From the NCBI RefSeq assembly GCF_949987515.2, contig NC_082694.2, forward strand, positions 43,548,451 through 43,612,450: a DNA stretch of 64,000 nucleotides, read 5' to 3'. Position numbers and translations under genes: made by a program. Numbering within the stretch: the first letter of the stretch is position 1; each line of letters starts with the position of its first letter. This document shows positions 1 through 11,941 of this stretch, in pieces. The DNA is from Delphinus delphis (taxonomy: Eukaryota > Chordata > Mammalia > Artiodactyla > Delphinidae). The notes below the pieces were generated by a model. That model had not been told where the DNA came from, did no database searches, and saw only the letters and a program-made list of their open reading frames with translations.

Positions 1-639
1 CTCCCAATTTAAAATTAAGTAATCTCACTCAAAAGAATGTGAAAAATTTTTGAAAATAAAACTCTTAAAAGTGAGCTAATGTCAATTACTGATAATAAAC
101 ATTATCTCACTTTTTTGATATTATCCCTAGAATGTATTCATCTGGCAAATATTCCTTGTTGTTTAGATCAACTATAAATCAAATGGGGTTTAATATAAAT
201 ATTTTGTTAACTTAATGGTAAATGTAGTTGCTTCCTCTGCTGAAGATAAATAAAGCAAGATAAATGAATACATGTGTTGTTTATCTTCAAATGAAATTGT
301 TTTGTTATTCAGGCTAAACTTCCTACCTTCTTAGGGAGCTAAAATTAAATTAGCTACCCACTTTTATATTCATCTAATAAAAGATTTTATTGCTTTTACA
401 ATTGCTTATCTTGTACCCCCTGCCCATTGCTAATCACCTAAATCTTACTCATCTTTAGCAGAGAAAGTTCCCTGTGGATTAAACACTGTAGTTTTAAGAC
501 CACTAACTAGGGTTCATCATATTATAACAGGTTTCCCAAATATGACACCCTTTTTGTGCTAAGATTAGAGCTATTCTCTTTTGAATTGTGTATGCCTATT
601 AGTTCATGGCTAAAGGACAAAATGTAGCTATATTTTTAG

Positions 640-838
640 TAATTCCACTGTGGAGACACTGTCTCCTTTCATCCTCACAGCGAAGTATGAGGTAAGTGAC
701 ATCCTCTTCCTTCTGCTGATAGTGGAACTGAAGATCAGAGAGGTATCTAACTTGCTTAAGACTACACAGCCAGTAAGTGGTGAAACTAAATTCACTCCAG
801 GCTTGTTTAATAGTAGATCCATATTGAATGTACTGGAA
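640..838 (-). repeat. MIR SINE relic
   Basis: On the + strand this reads like the reverse complement of MIR: cctttcatcctcacagcg, then a gaactgaagatcagagaggt block, then acacagccagtaagtgg. Divergence is high, as expected for a repeat that predates placental mammals. Boundaries are approximate. Confidence 0.7.
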
Positions 839-984
839 CTGAAGACCTAAAGCAAACTGCAAATCTTCTCTATTTAGCATACAGATTTATTCAAGTGCAC
901 TGTCATTTTGCCTGGCTTGAAAGATACTTTTCAGAAGGATGGGTTCATATCCACAAGACAGCCTCATATTCTTTCATGTTAAAG

Positions 985-1700
985 ATAGGGTCCATTCAGT
1001 TATTCACTCATCAAGTATCTGCCGTGTGCATAAGCAATGCTCATCACTATCAAAAGAATTTAAGTTTACTTGCTTACTAAAAAAATTCAGACCTTAACCT
1101 TAGGGAATTTACCTTGGGAAAATACTTTTGAAAAGTACAAAGTATTATACATGTTGCTAAAGAAACACAAAAGCAAGGAGGTAATTAATGTTCATACTGG
1201 CATATTGAAGGAGGTAGAACTCTGTGCTGGTTCTTGAAGGAAGACTTTGGATTATTCTAGAAAGGCTGAAGAGACACCTGAATCAGAAAAAGTGGCATAA
1301 TCAAAGGTTAGAAGTGAAAACAGCCAAGTCAAGTCCAGGAGGTGACAACAAGTTAGGTAGTGGGGAGAACCTAGAGATGGCAATAGTGGGAGATGAAAGG
1401 TCTACAGGCCACTGTGAGCCCTTAGATGGAGGGGCAACGTAACCAAGAGAGCAAAGAAAGATTGTCATGGAGGCTTGTGTGCAGCATGTAGAGATATGGA
1501 GACCACCTAAGGAGACTTGCCTACTCATGAGGCCAGGAAGGCTTATACCAACGTGGGAGAGATAAAAGTGGAAACAAAGTCAGCAGAGCTTGAAGGAAAA
1601 TAATTGGAAAAGTTGATGTTAAAGTTGTAATCCTGGGTGCTGAGAAAGGTGGTAGTGCCTTGGACAGTGTTGGGGAAACTAGAAAGAATTAGTCTGGGAG
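985..1700 (-). repeat. L2 LINE relic (3' region)
   Basis: The start resembles the reversed L2 3' end (ttattcactcatcaagtatctgcc). The later block with agattgtcatggaggcttg and gagatatggagaccacctaa matches the reversed L2 3'-UTR style. It is very degraded and may be more than one fragment. Confidence 0.5.
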
Positions 1701-1951
1701 ATAAAGTGAGTTTAGTTTTCACCCTGTTAAGTCTCAGAAATCAGTAAAATACCTAAACTCATCTCTCTGTCTCCATTCAGCTATATAAGTAAATTTACTA
1801 TTTACTTACTTGGCTCTTACAAAAGAATTTAAGTTTATTTATTTGTTTACTCTACTTTTGCTCAATCCTTCCTGAAGCCTCTTCCTCAAATCTGCATCTG
1901 ATCAGATGTTTTCTTGAGCTTAAAATTTCTTCAGAGGCCTCATCACTTATA

Positions 1952-2137
1952 CCAGCATTTCTCAAGAAGCAGCCCATAGATGACTTGTATCAGAATCACC
2001 TGAGATGCCTGTTAGGAATTCAGATTCCAGGCCCCCAACCAAACCTACAGAATCAGAACCGTTGGTTGGGCCCAGGAATCTGCATTTTAACAAGCACCAG
2101 AATGATTCTTAAGCATAATGGAGCTTGAGATTCACTG
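1952..2137 (-). mobile_element. MER5A-like hAT non-autonomous DNA transposon
   Basis: About 186 bp with the MER5 hallmarks in reverse orientation: an end like CAG-(t)-TTCTCAA, the core atcagaatcacctgag, acctacagaatcagaacc, gggcccaggaatctgcattt and a terminal gagattcactg. Ancient and decayed. Confidence 0.75.
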
Positions 2138-2164
2138 ACCTTTAAGGTAGAATTCAGTTTCCGT

Positions 2165-2612
2165 CTATCCCAAAGAAAGGCTTCCCAGGTTTGGCCCTGC
2201 CTACCTCTCTAACCTCACTCCACCCACCCAGGAATACTTGTAACTCCTTCCTTCTTTAACAACTCTGCGCCTTTGCTTACGTGGTCCCTCATCCTAGACT
2301 CCCCATATCTCTCTGGAAAAAAGTCCTGTAAGGCCCAATTCACTTGTAACTTCGCCCATAAAGCCTTCCCTTACACCCTGTCATGTCCACCCACAGCCCT
2401 GGGTAGGGTCCATCATTCCTTCCACAGGTAGACTTGTGTCACGACACCTGACATCTTGCTCCAACTTATTTACCTGTCTGTCTCCTCTTCAGGCCTGTGA
2501 GCTGCTTGAGAACAGGAGCAAGGTATTAATCATCTTTGCTTTCCCAGGGACTAGGGTGGTGCCTGGTGTGAGAAGGTACTTGACAGATGGTTCCTTCAGT
2601 GAGTGAACTAGA
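2165..2612 (+). repeat. L2 LINE relic (3' end)
   Basis: The order of blocks fits the L2 3' end on the + strand: a ctctgcgcctttgcttacgtgg block, a run like gcccataaagccttccctta, then gcctgtgagctgcttgagaa and a final part resembling the tgcctggcac...tcaataaatg tail (gtgcctggtgtgagaaggta). Low similarity, no coding potential. Confidence 0.6.
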
Positions 2613-3157
2613 GAGGACCCATAGGAACTAAAGCTAGAAGGCAGGCCATGGTGTGAGAAGGAGGCTCAGGACTCTACTGAATAGGAATGATAAGGAAAGC
2701 CATGTCTGGAATGCTCTAAGAGGATTTGGAGAGAGAGAGGAAATTGTCAAGGGCTGAAGAAAAGAACTCAGCTGAATTTTTTTTTTTTTTTGGTAAAATT
2801 TACAGTGTGGAGGAAGGGGCAAATAAAGCAAAAAAGCAGTCAGAGAGATTGCAGAATATTAGTATTGGGACAGAGAGAAAGGAATTCCAAGAAGATGGTT
2901 ATGGGCAACTGGACCCAACGCAAATACAACAAAAGAGTTGAGACAGCTGGTGATTGAGAAGGGATCCCTGAAGCGGTCCAGTGCACAGATGTGTCTTTTT
3001 AAAATAGCTACAGAATGGTAAACTACACATCTCATCATCTATCTAGGACTCTAGCACAAAGATTGTTGCCATAAGTATGAAGCTTTTAGAGTGACTTCTC
3101 AGAGAATGGATACTCAATTAACTGTCTCCTGGCCCCATCTTGATGTTTTCTTCACAG

Positions 3158-3206
3158 CAATGCACAGATGGATATGAGTGGGATCCTGTAAGACAGCAGT
3201 GCAAAG
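3158..3206 (+). CDS. EFEMP1: EFEMP1 exon 4 (fibulin-3, start of first EGF-like module)
   Basis: A 49-nt micro-exon encoding 16 complete codons (QCTDGYEWDPVRQQCK) plus one base of the next codon, so it enters in phase 0 and leaves in phase 1. It is bounded by a cacag acceptor and a gtgagc donor. By human numbering it covers residues 28-43. It supplies two cysteines just before the first DIDEC calcium-binding motif, which begins exon 5. Fibulin-3 is a secreted matrix glycoprotein that binds other matrix proteins. The residues shown are identical to the human sequence as I remember it. It is too short to stand alone; the assignment rests on the exact peptide, the phase match to exon 5 across a 164-nt intron, and the order of downstream exons. 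Confidence 0.97.
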
Positions 3207-3370
3207 GTGAGCCAACTTTCAAAGACTTCCCATCTGAACGTAGCTCTCTGTCTCCATCTCATATGTCCTTCATGTCCTGCCTGTATTATACCCAAAAGGC
3301 ATAAGCATATATTTACATGTTGAGTTTCCCCTCTAAGAAGATTCCTGACTTATTTTATTACTGACCACAG
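3207..3370 (+). other. EFEMP1: EFEMP1 intron 4 (164 nt)
   Basis: Short phase-1 intron, donor gtgagc and acceptor ttactgaccacag. No repeat recognised inside. Confidence 0.93.
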
Positions 3371-3772
3371 ATATTGATGAATGTGACATTGTCCCAGACG
3401 CTTGCAAAGGTGGAATGAAATGCGTCAACCACTATGGAGGATACCTCTGCCTTCCTAAAACAGCTCAGATTATTGTCAACAATGAACAACCGCAGCAAGA
3501 AACACCAGCAGCTGAAGGTGCGGGTGCAGCTACAAATGCAGCTGTGACCTCTAGTACAGGCACTGGGGGTGTAGCAGCCAGTGGCATGGCAGCCAGTGGA
3601 GCGGTGCCTGGGGGTGGTTTTGTCGCCAGTGCTGCTGCTGAAGTGCAGACTGGCCGAAATAACTTTGTCATCCGGCGGAACCCAGCTGACCCTCAGCGCA
3701 TTCCCTCCAACCCTTCTCACCGGATCCAGTGTGCAACAGGCTATGAGCAGAGTGAGCATAACGTGTGCCAAG
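3371..3772 (+). CDS. EFEMP1: EFEMP1 exon 5 (atypical first cbEGF module with Ala/Gly/Ser/Thr linker)
   Basis: A 402-nt exon (134 codons), phase 1 to phase 1. It opens with the calcium-binding motif DIDEC, followed by [10 protein letters not shown], the hydroxylation-type C-x-N-x4-Y-x-C pattern. The module is then interrupted by a long linker and closes with [15 protein letters not shown]. This interruption is the hallmark of fibulin-3. The linker between QQET and QTGRNN (3505-3645) is 47 residues, against 42 in human fibulin-3 as I remember it. It combines an added Ala/Thr/Ser/Gly-rich stretch with loss of a VAGP-like stretch, and contains a 15-nt tandem repeat at 3571-3600. The second half ([20 protein letters not shown]) is conserved. 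Donor gtaagc. The frame is fully open. A 184-residue reverse-strand reading frame across it is a shadow. Confidence 0.98.
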
Positions 3773-3842
3773 GTAAGCATGACTTTCAATGCTAATGAGA
3801 AAGTTCTTGCCCAGGTGCACCTGTGGTGAGGATGACAACAGC

Positions 3843-4240
3843 TCATACTTACTGAGAGCTTCCCACTCGCCAGACTTTGTGCTAAGTGCTTTGCCTGCAT
3901 TATCATATTCAATCATCACAATAGTCCTAAAAGGTAGTTGCTGCCAGTACCATCATCATTTTGCAAATGAGGAACTGTGTCTCAGAGAGGTCATCAGTGG
4001 TTCTCAACCTTAGCTGCACATATTTAGGGTCACCTGGGAGCCTTTAAAACTTCTCCATGTCCAAGCCACACCCCAGCCCAATTAAATAACAGTCTCTGGG
4101 GGGTGGGTTCCAAGAATCAGTATTTTTTTAAAGCTCCCCATGTGGTCCCAGTGTGCAGCCAAGTTTGAGAACTAGGGGTCACACAGGTGGTGAGTACAGA
4201 GCCAGCGTTCAAACCCAGACAGATGGGGCCAGAGTCACAG
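3843..4240 (-). repeat. MIR SINE relic split by a later insertion
   Basis: Bases 3843-3994 read as reversed MIR (gtgctaagtgctttgcctgc, tcatcacaatagtcc, ttgcaaatgaggaactgtg, ctcagagagg). The MIR resumes at about 4178 with gtcacacaggtggtgagtac and gccagcgttcaaacccag. The gap is filled by the MER5 element at 3995-4174. About 15 bases of MIR around the junction are missing. Confidence 0.7.
3995..4174 (+). mobile_element. MER5A/B-like hAT DNA transposon nested in MIR
   Basis: Starts cagtggttctcaaccttagc and ends gtttgagaacta, the two terminal inverted repeats of MER5. Flanking octamers gaggtcat (3987-3994) and ggggtcac (4175-4182) differ by two transitions and may be the decayed 8-bp hAT target duplication. 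Confidence 0.75.
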
Positions 4241-6663
4241 CTGTCAAAAGAAGCAAATTATTCATTTGGAATTTGAAATTGTGCTGTCAAGCTACTCCAC
4301 AAATGTCCGCCTTTAAGGTCTCAAACTTTCTTTTTATTGAACTTGCCACTGACTTGTTTTCCTCACAGAGGAATAAAGAAATGGGACTTCTGCTTCTCAT
4401 TACCTTTGAGGGAGTGTCCCCCACTCACATTTATATCTATTTTTAAGCTCTCGTTTGAGCACATTTCGCTTATATCACTTGCACCATGGCACTGTCCGCT
4501 TGGGTTTTTCTGTTTATTTTCACAAAGAGTACACATCACTGTGTATTCTAGAAACAGCTGTAGACTCATGCTAGCAAAGTGATAAGAATCTTGGGCTTTC
4601 AAGAGATGTAGGATATTAACTAACTGGACTGTGCTAAGGGATTTTCTTCCTCTTTGCCTACTTAGCAAACCCTTTTAGATCTGCCTAGTGTGGCAATAGA
4701 AGCTCCAGACTACTTTTTCACTACCAGGGGCTGACTGGGTAAACCCCATAAGACACCATAAGTGCCTGGTACCCCCTGGCCAATGGAAAGGGCCCAGGAG
4801 TTCTTACCTTCTACCTGCCTGAATGAGGAAGAGCACCTTCCTCCCTCAACACTGAAGGGTTCAACTGGGGTCACCTAGCTGCTGCATTAAGTGAAAGAAG
4901 CAACTGCTGGTCCTCTAGAATGCTGCCCCTTATTCACCAGTGTTGAGTTTTATCTTCTGTATAAAATATAGTAGATTTTAAATGGTTTATAAATGAAGTA
5001 AGGAAACCTATCAGGCTCTGACTTTTATTATTTTATATTTTGTGTTCAAATTTTAAGTATCCCACATCAAGAGCTAACCCATGCTGTGATGGTGTCACTT
5101 TTCAGAGAACCTATCGTATTAGCATCTGTTTTGTGTTACTGTCATGAGTCAGAATTCCAATATTGATGATGAATGCTTCAGCATCTGCTTGATATTCAGA
5201 TATTTAATTTAAGGATTATGTCAAAGAGATAACCTCATGAGGTTATTTATATATATAAATAAATAGATATTTACAAATAAATATATATTTATATAAAATA
5301 TATATGGTGTGTGTATTTGAGTGAATACTGGTTTAAAAATACCTTGAATTTATTTAAAATACCAACTGTTAATTGTGTTATTTAAATATATAATTATACT
5401 GGAAGGTTTGGTGGTATTTTTCCTGAAACTGAAAAGTTTTACTGAAATTTTTGAAGTATTGACTTTTACATACTGAATTATTTTTTACACTTCAGATGTA
5501 GGTTTTAATGGTACTTAGGAGAAGAAAACTCAGGTAAATGAATGGATCGTTTATCAGAAACTGTCAAAGTAGTTTATGGTCCACCATTAACAGTTGTGGT
5601 TGAAAGCAAGAACAATGCCTAGAATCGAATGAAAAATTTCTAGAATAAAACATATTCAGGATTTACAACATGCATTGGTTACAGTAGAAACTGTATAATA
5701 AAAAGTGAATAATAAAAATAAAATCCTATTTAATTTTTCTTAAAGATTTAGACTATCTTACAAAGTAAGTTACTTTTAAAATATTTATAATCCTTACTTC
5801 TTTGGGAATTTCTTTTTAATTTTAAGCTAAAACTATTAAATGCTTATGGTAGATGCTAAATACATATTAATTGATTGTGTGCACACAGGGCATTTCCAAC
5901 CCAAACTGTTTTGCATAATTCAAGTAATTTCAAAAATTTGGGATTGGGGGTCTGTATCATTAAAAGTAGGGTTAAAAGTTTTTTGGATGACTTAAGGCTT
6001 AAGTTGGATTTCTTCCCACCTCACAATTTTGCAAAGTGCCCATAAATGTGGATTTACTTAATTGTTGATAAAAGGGGGTTATTTCATATGATAACAACAG
6101 GATAATCTGTCTAGGGAATCTGACTAACATAAGTCAGGTCACACTTGTGCCCGTTTATTATTGAGCCAATCAAACATGCAGTCCAGTTTCTTCTGATTGC
6201 CTGCAGATGTATGACATTCTCATTCCAGGCCAGCAGCACAAAATAATATTTTATAACCAATGTGAAAGTGTGGGGACCTCCGCTTGAAACAATAATGTGC
6301 TCCAAGGACCTACATTACTGACATCATTGTGGAGTTTGAGGAGCCTTCTGTTTTAATAAAGATCTCCACTCCCTTTTAAATGTTGCATACTTATGACCAG
6401 TAATCCAAACATATTTACCATGGTTGCTGGATCAGAATAAATGAATGCCTGTAGATGGGTCGTGTTTGTATTACAATTATTTCTTTTTCCCACATATATT
6501 TTTCAACAGGTACAGTTTATCAGTACATAACTTAAAGCTGACGACATTTTTAATGTAATGGCTGAAATCTGAACTGTGTTTCAGTGTTAAAGTCAGTCGT
6601 GCCTTTGAATGCACTATTACCAATCACAGTTGCCACCTAATTTAAATACCACTAGATATTTTA
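4241..6663. other. Intronic stretch without recognised gene
   Basis: AT-rich intron sequence. It holds an 18-bp perfect palindrome at 5229-5246 and an AT/ATA-rich low-complexity tract at about 5247-5310. No exon-like frame, RNA gene or clear interspersed repeat was recognised. Confidence 0.6.
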
Positions 6664-6824
6664 AAATGTATTCTATTTTAGGGACTCCCCTGGCGGTCCA
6701 GTGTTTAAGACTCTCAGCTCCCAGTGCAGGGAACGTGGGTTCAATCCCTGGTCGGGAAACTAAGATCCCACATGAAGTGCAGCACAGCCATAAATAGATA
6801 AATAAATAAATGTATTCTATTTTA
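6664..6824 (+). mobile_element. CHR-2-type tRNA-derived SINE with 17-bp target-site duplication
   Basis: The SINE body is about 6681-6807. It begins gggactcccctggcggtcc, carries a pol III B-box-like ggttcaatccctggtc, and ends in an A-rich (aaat)n tail. It is flanked by a perfect 17-bp direct repeat aaatgtattctatttta (6664-6680 and 6808-6824), so both ends of the insertion are intact. The family belongs to whales and their even-toed relatives. Confidence 0.92.
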
Positions 6825-9190
6825 TAAATATATTTTTAACCAGCTTTCCATGTTTTAACATTTAGTGAAAACATGATCCTTTAAATTTTATTCATCTATT
6901 TGTCCAGAGTTTTTCAATTTTGTGCAAAACCAAGGGGTTTAAAATATAACATCCAAATATCAATTCACAGTAAGCAGTTTTTCTCAGGTAATTTTTGCCA
7001 ACTGAGCGTGATACTGGGGAGGCCATTCACACTGAGAATTTCAAAGACAGGTCCCACCTTTGGCAGCTATCGCATTACATGAAGATCATTTCAGTGTTAC
7101 ATACCTGGAGTCATGTAAAAATTAAGTTTTAGAAATTATTCATTTCTCCATGAACTATTATCTACCTCAAAGACAACAGATATTCATCTGCTCCAAAAGG
7201 AAGTTGGATCTTTAGTGCATAGTCACTATGTTATCTTCTTCAAGGGATGTGGAGTTAGAAATCACTAGTTCAAGCTGAGAAAGAATTTTTTTTATCATAT
7301 ATAAGTTTCCAAGAGCCCCATTCTTGTAGGAAAAAAATATCATTTGGGAACTGGCAAATAAGAGAAAGCATCAATTGCCCAATTCAAAGGAATTTGTTCA
7401 CTTAATTGAACTTTCAAAAAATTAAATGTAGAATATTTTGCATAGCTGGCAATTAAGTCATTACTAACCTCATGCAGGTTTTACAAGTATCATTACTAAC
7501 TTGCTAAAGAAACCATACCATCAAAAAATGAACTTGATACAAACGTCTAATGAAGCTGATTGTGGAGCCAATTCCAGAGTGCAATACCTGGCTTGTGTTA
7601 TATAAGGTATAACTGAGAGATGTGAAAGCATACCCTAGAGTTTCCAACCATCCCTGTCTACCCAAGATTTTCCTGGTTTGAAAACTTAATGTCCCACATC
7701 GCTGGAAATGCCTCAGTCCTGGGGAAATGGCATTGTGGATCACCCTAGCAAACCCCCAATAACCAAATGTCCTGCACATCACAGCCAACAGTGAAAAAAC
7801 GAATGGTAGAGCCACTTTTTCAGGTTAAGGCATTGTTTGTCCAGTAAAACTGTTTTTTCAATTTGTTTTGAACTTTGAAAAACCATGTTTCATTGATCTT
7901 TATGTACCTGGACAGAGCCTTTCTTTGCAGTTATCAGGATCCCGCCAGTTTGTCAGTTTCCACATTGTTCTAGATTGCATGTGTAGGATACCTATACATT
8001 AGCACCTACATACTTAGATACATGTCATACCATAGTTAGCTTGTCTTTCCTCATTTCCACTGGGAAAAATTTTACCACTCAGCTAAATTAAATACCATAC
8101 TTCAATTATAAAGTTTTATTTGCCAAAATTTTTTTTTCAATTTTCAATTGTATTTTCAATGATTTTATTTGATTTGTATTATTATTACCTATGACACAGG
8201 AGCAACTAAAAAGCTAAAAAGGAAAAACTGTTGCCTTTTGGAAAGCCTAAAGGAATGAAAAAATTACACTCAGGGTTAAAAAGCTCTAAGCTCTTGGGGA
8301 CCATCTATTATCCTCCTCACGTTTCTTTATAAACATAAGGATAACTAAAATACTATTTTGAAAAGGAAAAATGTTATTATCTATACATCTACTTTAAAAA
8401 AGAGAAACTTGAACTAACATGTACAGATTCTCAGATGCTAGGGATGTCTCTCTTCGGCTTCTTTCATTTGAAACTTAAATGATCACATATCCAAAAGGGG
8501 ATTTATAAACTATAGTGTAATCAAGTAGCTTAGCATACTTGGCATTGTCATTACCAAACAACTTTCAAACACTACCCTTTTGCTGATCCTCACTAATGTC
8601 ATTAGGGTCTCTGTTTTCTCCTGTTAGTTTTGTGAGGAAACGCCTAATTTTTGTTACATGTAATTATACAGCCCAGCGAAGAGCTTTGAGCTCAGAAAAT
8701 AGATATTTTACAAAAGGAAGACTATACTTGAGTAAATTATGATATTAACAGAAAAGAAATATTTCAAGCACAAAGTAAAATGGGTATTAACTTACTACTA
8801 GTTCATTGTGTTTACTTGTTAATTACATTTGAGTATCTGAAAATTCTCTAAGGCCATATAAATGGATAGGAATTGAGTTTATAGGGAAAACTTAATTACT
8901 TTTAAAATAAACTGATGCAGTGTAATTGCATTGATTTCCTCCTGAAAAATCTAGCATTGTTTCATAATTTACTTTTCCAAACACTGTAGTCATAAAATTT
9001 CAGTTAATTTAAGACTCATTTTTAATATACATTTTATAGATAATATGTATATCTGATTCATGCATAGTCAGAAAATTCTTTAAAATTCCTTCATAAAAAT
9101 TGAGTGACAATTATTTGAGGTGGAAGGATGGAAGAGGTCAATATGATCACTCTTCTGCAACAGAAGACTAAGTTGTATAACTGTTTAACT
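6825..9190. other. Intronic stretch without recognised gene
   Basis: AT-rich intron. A block at about 7600-7790 (ccaaccatccctgtctaccc ... tggatcaccctagcaaaccc) looks like an old interspersed repeat I cannot name. Nothing else was recognised. Confidence 0.5.
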
Positions 9191-9372
9191 CAATGATTTT
9201 CAAAGTGTGGTCCCCAGATCAGAAACATTAGCATTATCCTGTAACTTATTAGAAATGCAAAATCTTGGGCCCCATCAGACCTACTGAATTGGAAACTCTG
9301 GGGATGGGGCTCAGCAATTTGTGTTTTAATAATTCTATAATTTTGATCCCTGCTGAAGTTTGAGAACCAATG
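9191..9372 (-). mobile_element. MER5A-like hAT DNA transposon
   Basis: Reversed MER5A with good similarity: ttcaaagtgtggtccccaga, ttagaaatgcaaaatcttgg, gacctactgaattggaaact, ctcagcaatttgtgttttaa and the end aagtttgagaaccaatgg. Confidence 0.85.
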
Positions 9373-11776
9373 GCCTAACTTAATCTTAACTTCAGGAAGC
9401 TGCATTCAGTTATAAAAACGAGAGGGCAAGGTCAGAATACTTTACGTGGGATATGGGAAGTAATGAAGAGAAAACATCTAAAATATACATTCTACTTATA
9501 GGACAGAATAATATTTCCATTTCATTTCTCTCACCTATCTTGTTGTCATCACCAGTGCTCTGGTCCCTAAATATTATTGGCCGTGAGTCCTGGTTAGGAC
9601 TATATCCCCAAACCAAGGACACATATGTGCAATCTAGAGGAAAAGGGGACATTTTAACCAGAAAACAAGAGATCTTGCACCTGTCTATAAAACCTGCAAG
9701 TGTAAAATGCTGTAACTGCCTTTAAATTATCAGTAAGTGAAACTTGCAGTTACGTTTTGGCTATAGTAAGGATTGGTGCTGTGATACCCCTACCTTCTAT
9801 AGGCATCCCCCTTATACTCAAGGCACAAATATTGTTGTTTGGAGGTTCAGTTCATGTAGAGTTGTGAAAGAGGAGGAGGTTGACTCTGATTTTGGCCTTA
9901 AAGTGTGTTTTGGTTACCAAAGTGATAGGAGATCCTTTCAATATCTGATGCACAGCTGACATCTCCTTTAGATTCTGTGAATATCATCAAATATTAGAAG
10001 AATATTCACATAAGTATCTTCTGTTCAATTTAAACTTTATCACAGATTTACTTCCCATCAAAGACAAGAAGACTCTTGTTAAAACTAGTTAACACAATCT
10101 GTAGAATGAACTTTCCTCTCCCCATAGAAGCAAAAAGAAGCAGATTAGACTAGAATTGCAAGCCTGGGTAACTTCAGGAATGTGCACTGGTACTGACTCA
10201 TTATTTCTTTCTCCAGCAGAAAATTTTAAACTATAGTCTCTGAAATCAACAAATTGCCCCATTTGTAAGGATTGCCTTTGCACTTGTTGAATTATTGGCA
10301 CAATTTTATTCTTTGAAACCAAAGATTAAACAAAATTTGCCCCAAATGTGTTTGATTTTGCACGAAGGTACAAATAAGTAATTCATGCCACATCTGAAAT
10401 TCATTACCATGCTTCTTTTTCCAGGAGGTAACTGCAAATTGCACACTCAAAAATAAAACTGATCAAGAAAACTGCATTCAAATATTGGCAGAAGAAAACA
10501 GCTGTCATTGCAAGCATTTAGCCACAATTGCAGGCTTGTAGCTTGAACCTAAATGATTTGTAAACATTTAATAAAGATGAAGTGAAGGAATGACATGAAA
10601 GGAAGGCTGAGTGCCAGGATACTGGCAGCAGCATGAACAGCTTATTGCTGTCAATTTCAAATAACCTTTTCAAATTAAAAGGAGGGATAGAGAATGAATC
10701 AATGTTATGTAAATGTGTACAAAATGACTTAAAAACTTGAGATATTCGGCTAACTCAACTCAACTAACTTGAACTACCTTTGAAATAATTGTACATCCAT
10801 ACTAGTCAAGGGTAACCAGGCAATATCACAAGTGAAACTGATCAAACAGAATGCAAAACCATTCAGTTAATGTTCAATAAAATCCAATCAAATTTTAAGA
10901 ACCACTTTCTGTTGTAAGGCACTTTGATAGAATAAAAGTAGAAGGAAGGAGTGGCCATTGTCCTCAGGGAACTGACCATCATTAACCCATGAATTATAAA
11001 ATAACAATAAAAGAAGCAAAATATATAGCTCAGGAAATTTAACACACGGGACATCACAGGAAGTACATAATGAATTGCCAAAAGTAGTAGCAAAACCAAT
11101 ATGTGATACAGGTATGCTTACAATTTATTAAAATCCACATTTAGACAGAAAAAAGAACATGTCCCCAGAAATGTGGTCAAGAACAAAAGCCTGGTTCCTC
11201 CCTGGAATGGAACATTTAGAAGAGAATGATGAGGGGAAGTTGAGAGGTCTGATGAGGAAATTAAGATCCGAAGAGCGAGGGAAGTAACCATCTTATAGCC
11301 AAGCAGAAAAAGCGAAAAGCTTTGGGTCCATGTTCCTTCTACCCAAGAGTGGTTTCCCAGGAGAGTCCCCCAGAAGCAGGGTGCTGCTGATAGGAATGCT
11401 AATGAGGTAAGGGATAGGGGTACGTGGAGGAAAACAAAATTTGATAGTACATGTGATGCTGAAGCACTGCAGAGCAAACGTCTATGACTAGTACTCCATC
11501 CTCAGTAACTCTCCCCAACAAAATACTAATGTGTTCCTCCAGCCCTGTCTCAGTATCTTCCCAAACTGTGTCCCATTTTACTTATTATTGAAAAGGCACA
11601 AAGCAAATGTTTCGTGTTTGTGTGTGCATGTTTGAATAAATGAATGGTTTTTAATCATCAGAGAATTCAGGCTTAAAGTTTACTTGACTTCTAAAACCAT
11701 CCTTGAAAATGAGCAATTATGTACCATATGTGTATAAGGTGTATTTCCCAACTCTACATGTATCAAACTTCTTATT
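9373..11776. other. Intronic stretch without recognised gene
   Basis: No repeat family recognised with confidence. The block at 10430-10700 is of mixed composition, with no frame and no obvious repeat. It could be ordinary intron or a conserved non-coding element, which cannot be told from one sequence. Confidence 0.45.
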
Positions 11777-11941
11777 AATAATGGAGGGTGGGAGGGAGGC
11801 TCAAGAGGGTAGGGATTTGGGGATATATGTATACATACAGCTGATTCAACTTATTGTACAGCAGAATCTAACACAACATTGTAAAGCAATTACACTCTAA
11901 AAAAGATGTAAAAAAAAGAAGATAAAAAACAATAATGGAGG
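11777..11941 (+). mobile_element. 5'-truncated cetartiodactyl L1, 3' end only
   Basis: Body about 11788-11930: gtgggagggaggctcaagag, the gctgattcaacttattgtac block, aacacaacattgtaaagcaa, ttacactctaaaaaagatgt and a poly-A-like tail. It is the complement of the 3' end of the L1 at 23340. An 11-bp direct repeat aataatggagg flanks it (11777-11787 and 11931-11941). This is a typical target-primed, heavily 5'-truncated insertion of about 140 bp. Confidence 0.85.

Larger units (their letters stand above)
1..3157 (+). other. EFEMP1: EFEMP1 intron 3, 3' portion
   Basis: Non-coding sequence upstream of the first exon visible here. It ends in a pyrimidine-containing acceptor (tgttttcttcacag) at 3157. 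The first ~640 bases are AT-rich and I recognise nothing in them. The rest holds MIR, L2 and MER5A relics listed separately. Bases 2612-3157 hold a T run at about 2779-2795 and no recognisable gene. The upstream exon(s) with the signal peptide and first ~27 residues are not in the window. Confidence 0.85.

Noticed and set aside
3358..3912. 184-codon reverse-strand open frame across exon 5
   Set aside because: It is the antisense shadow of the GC-richer, stop-poor EFEMP1 exon 5. No family resemblance, and the + strand exon is certain.
6681..6807. tRNA-like A/B box sequences in SINE heads (also at 45902, 50028 and 35389)
   Set aside because: These belong to tRNA-derived SINEs with A-rich tails and target duplications. 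No cloverleaf of a functional tRNA was seen.
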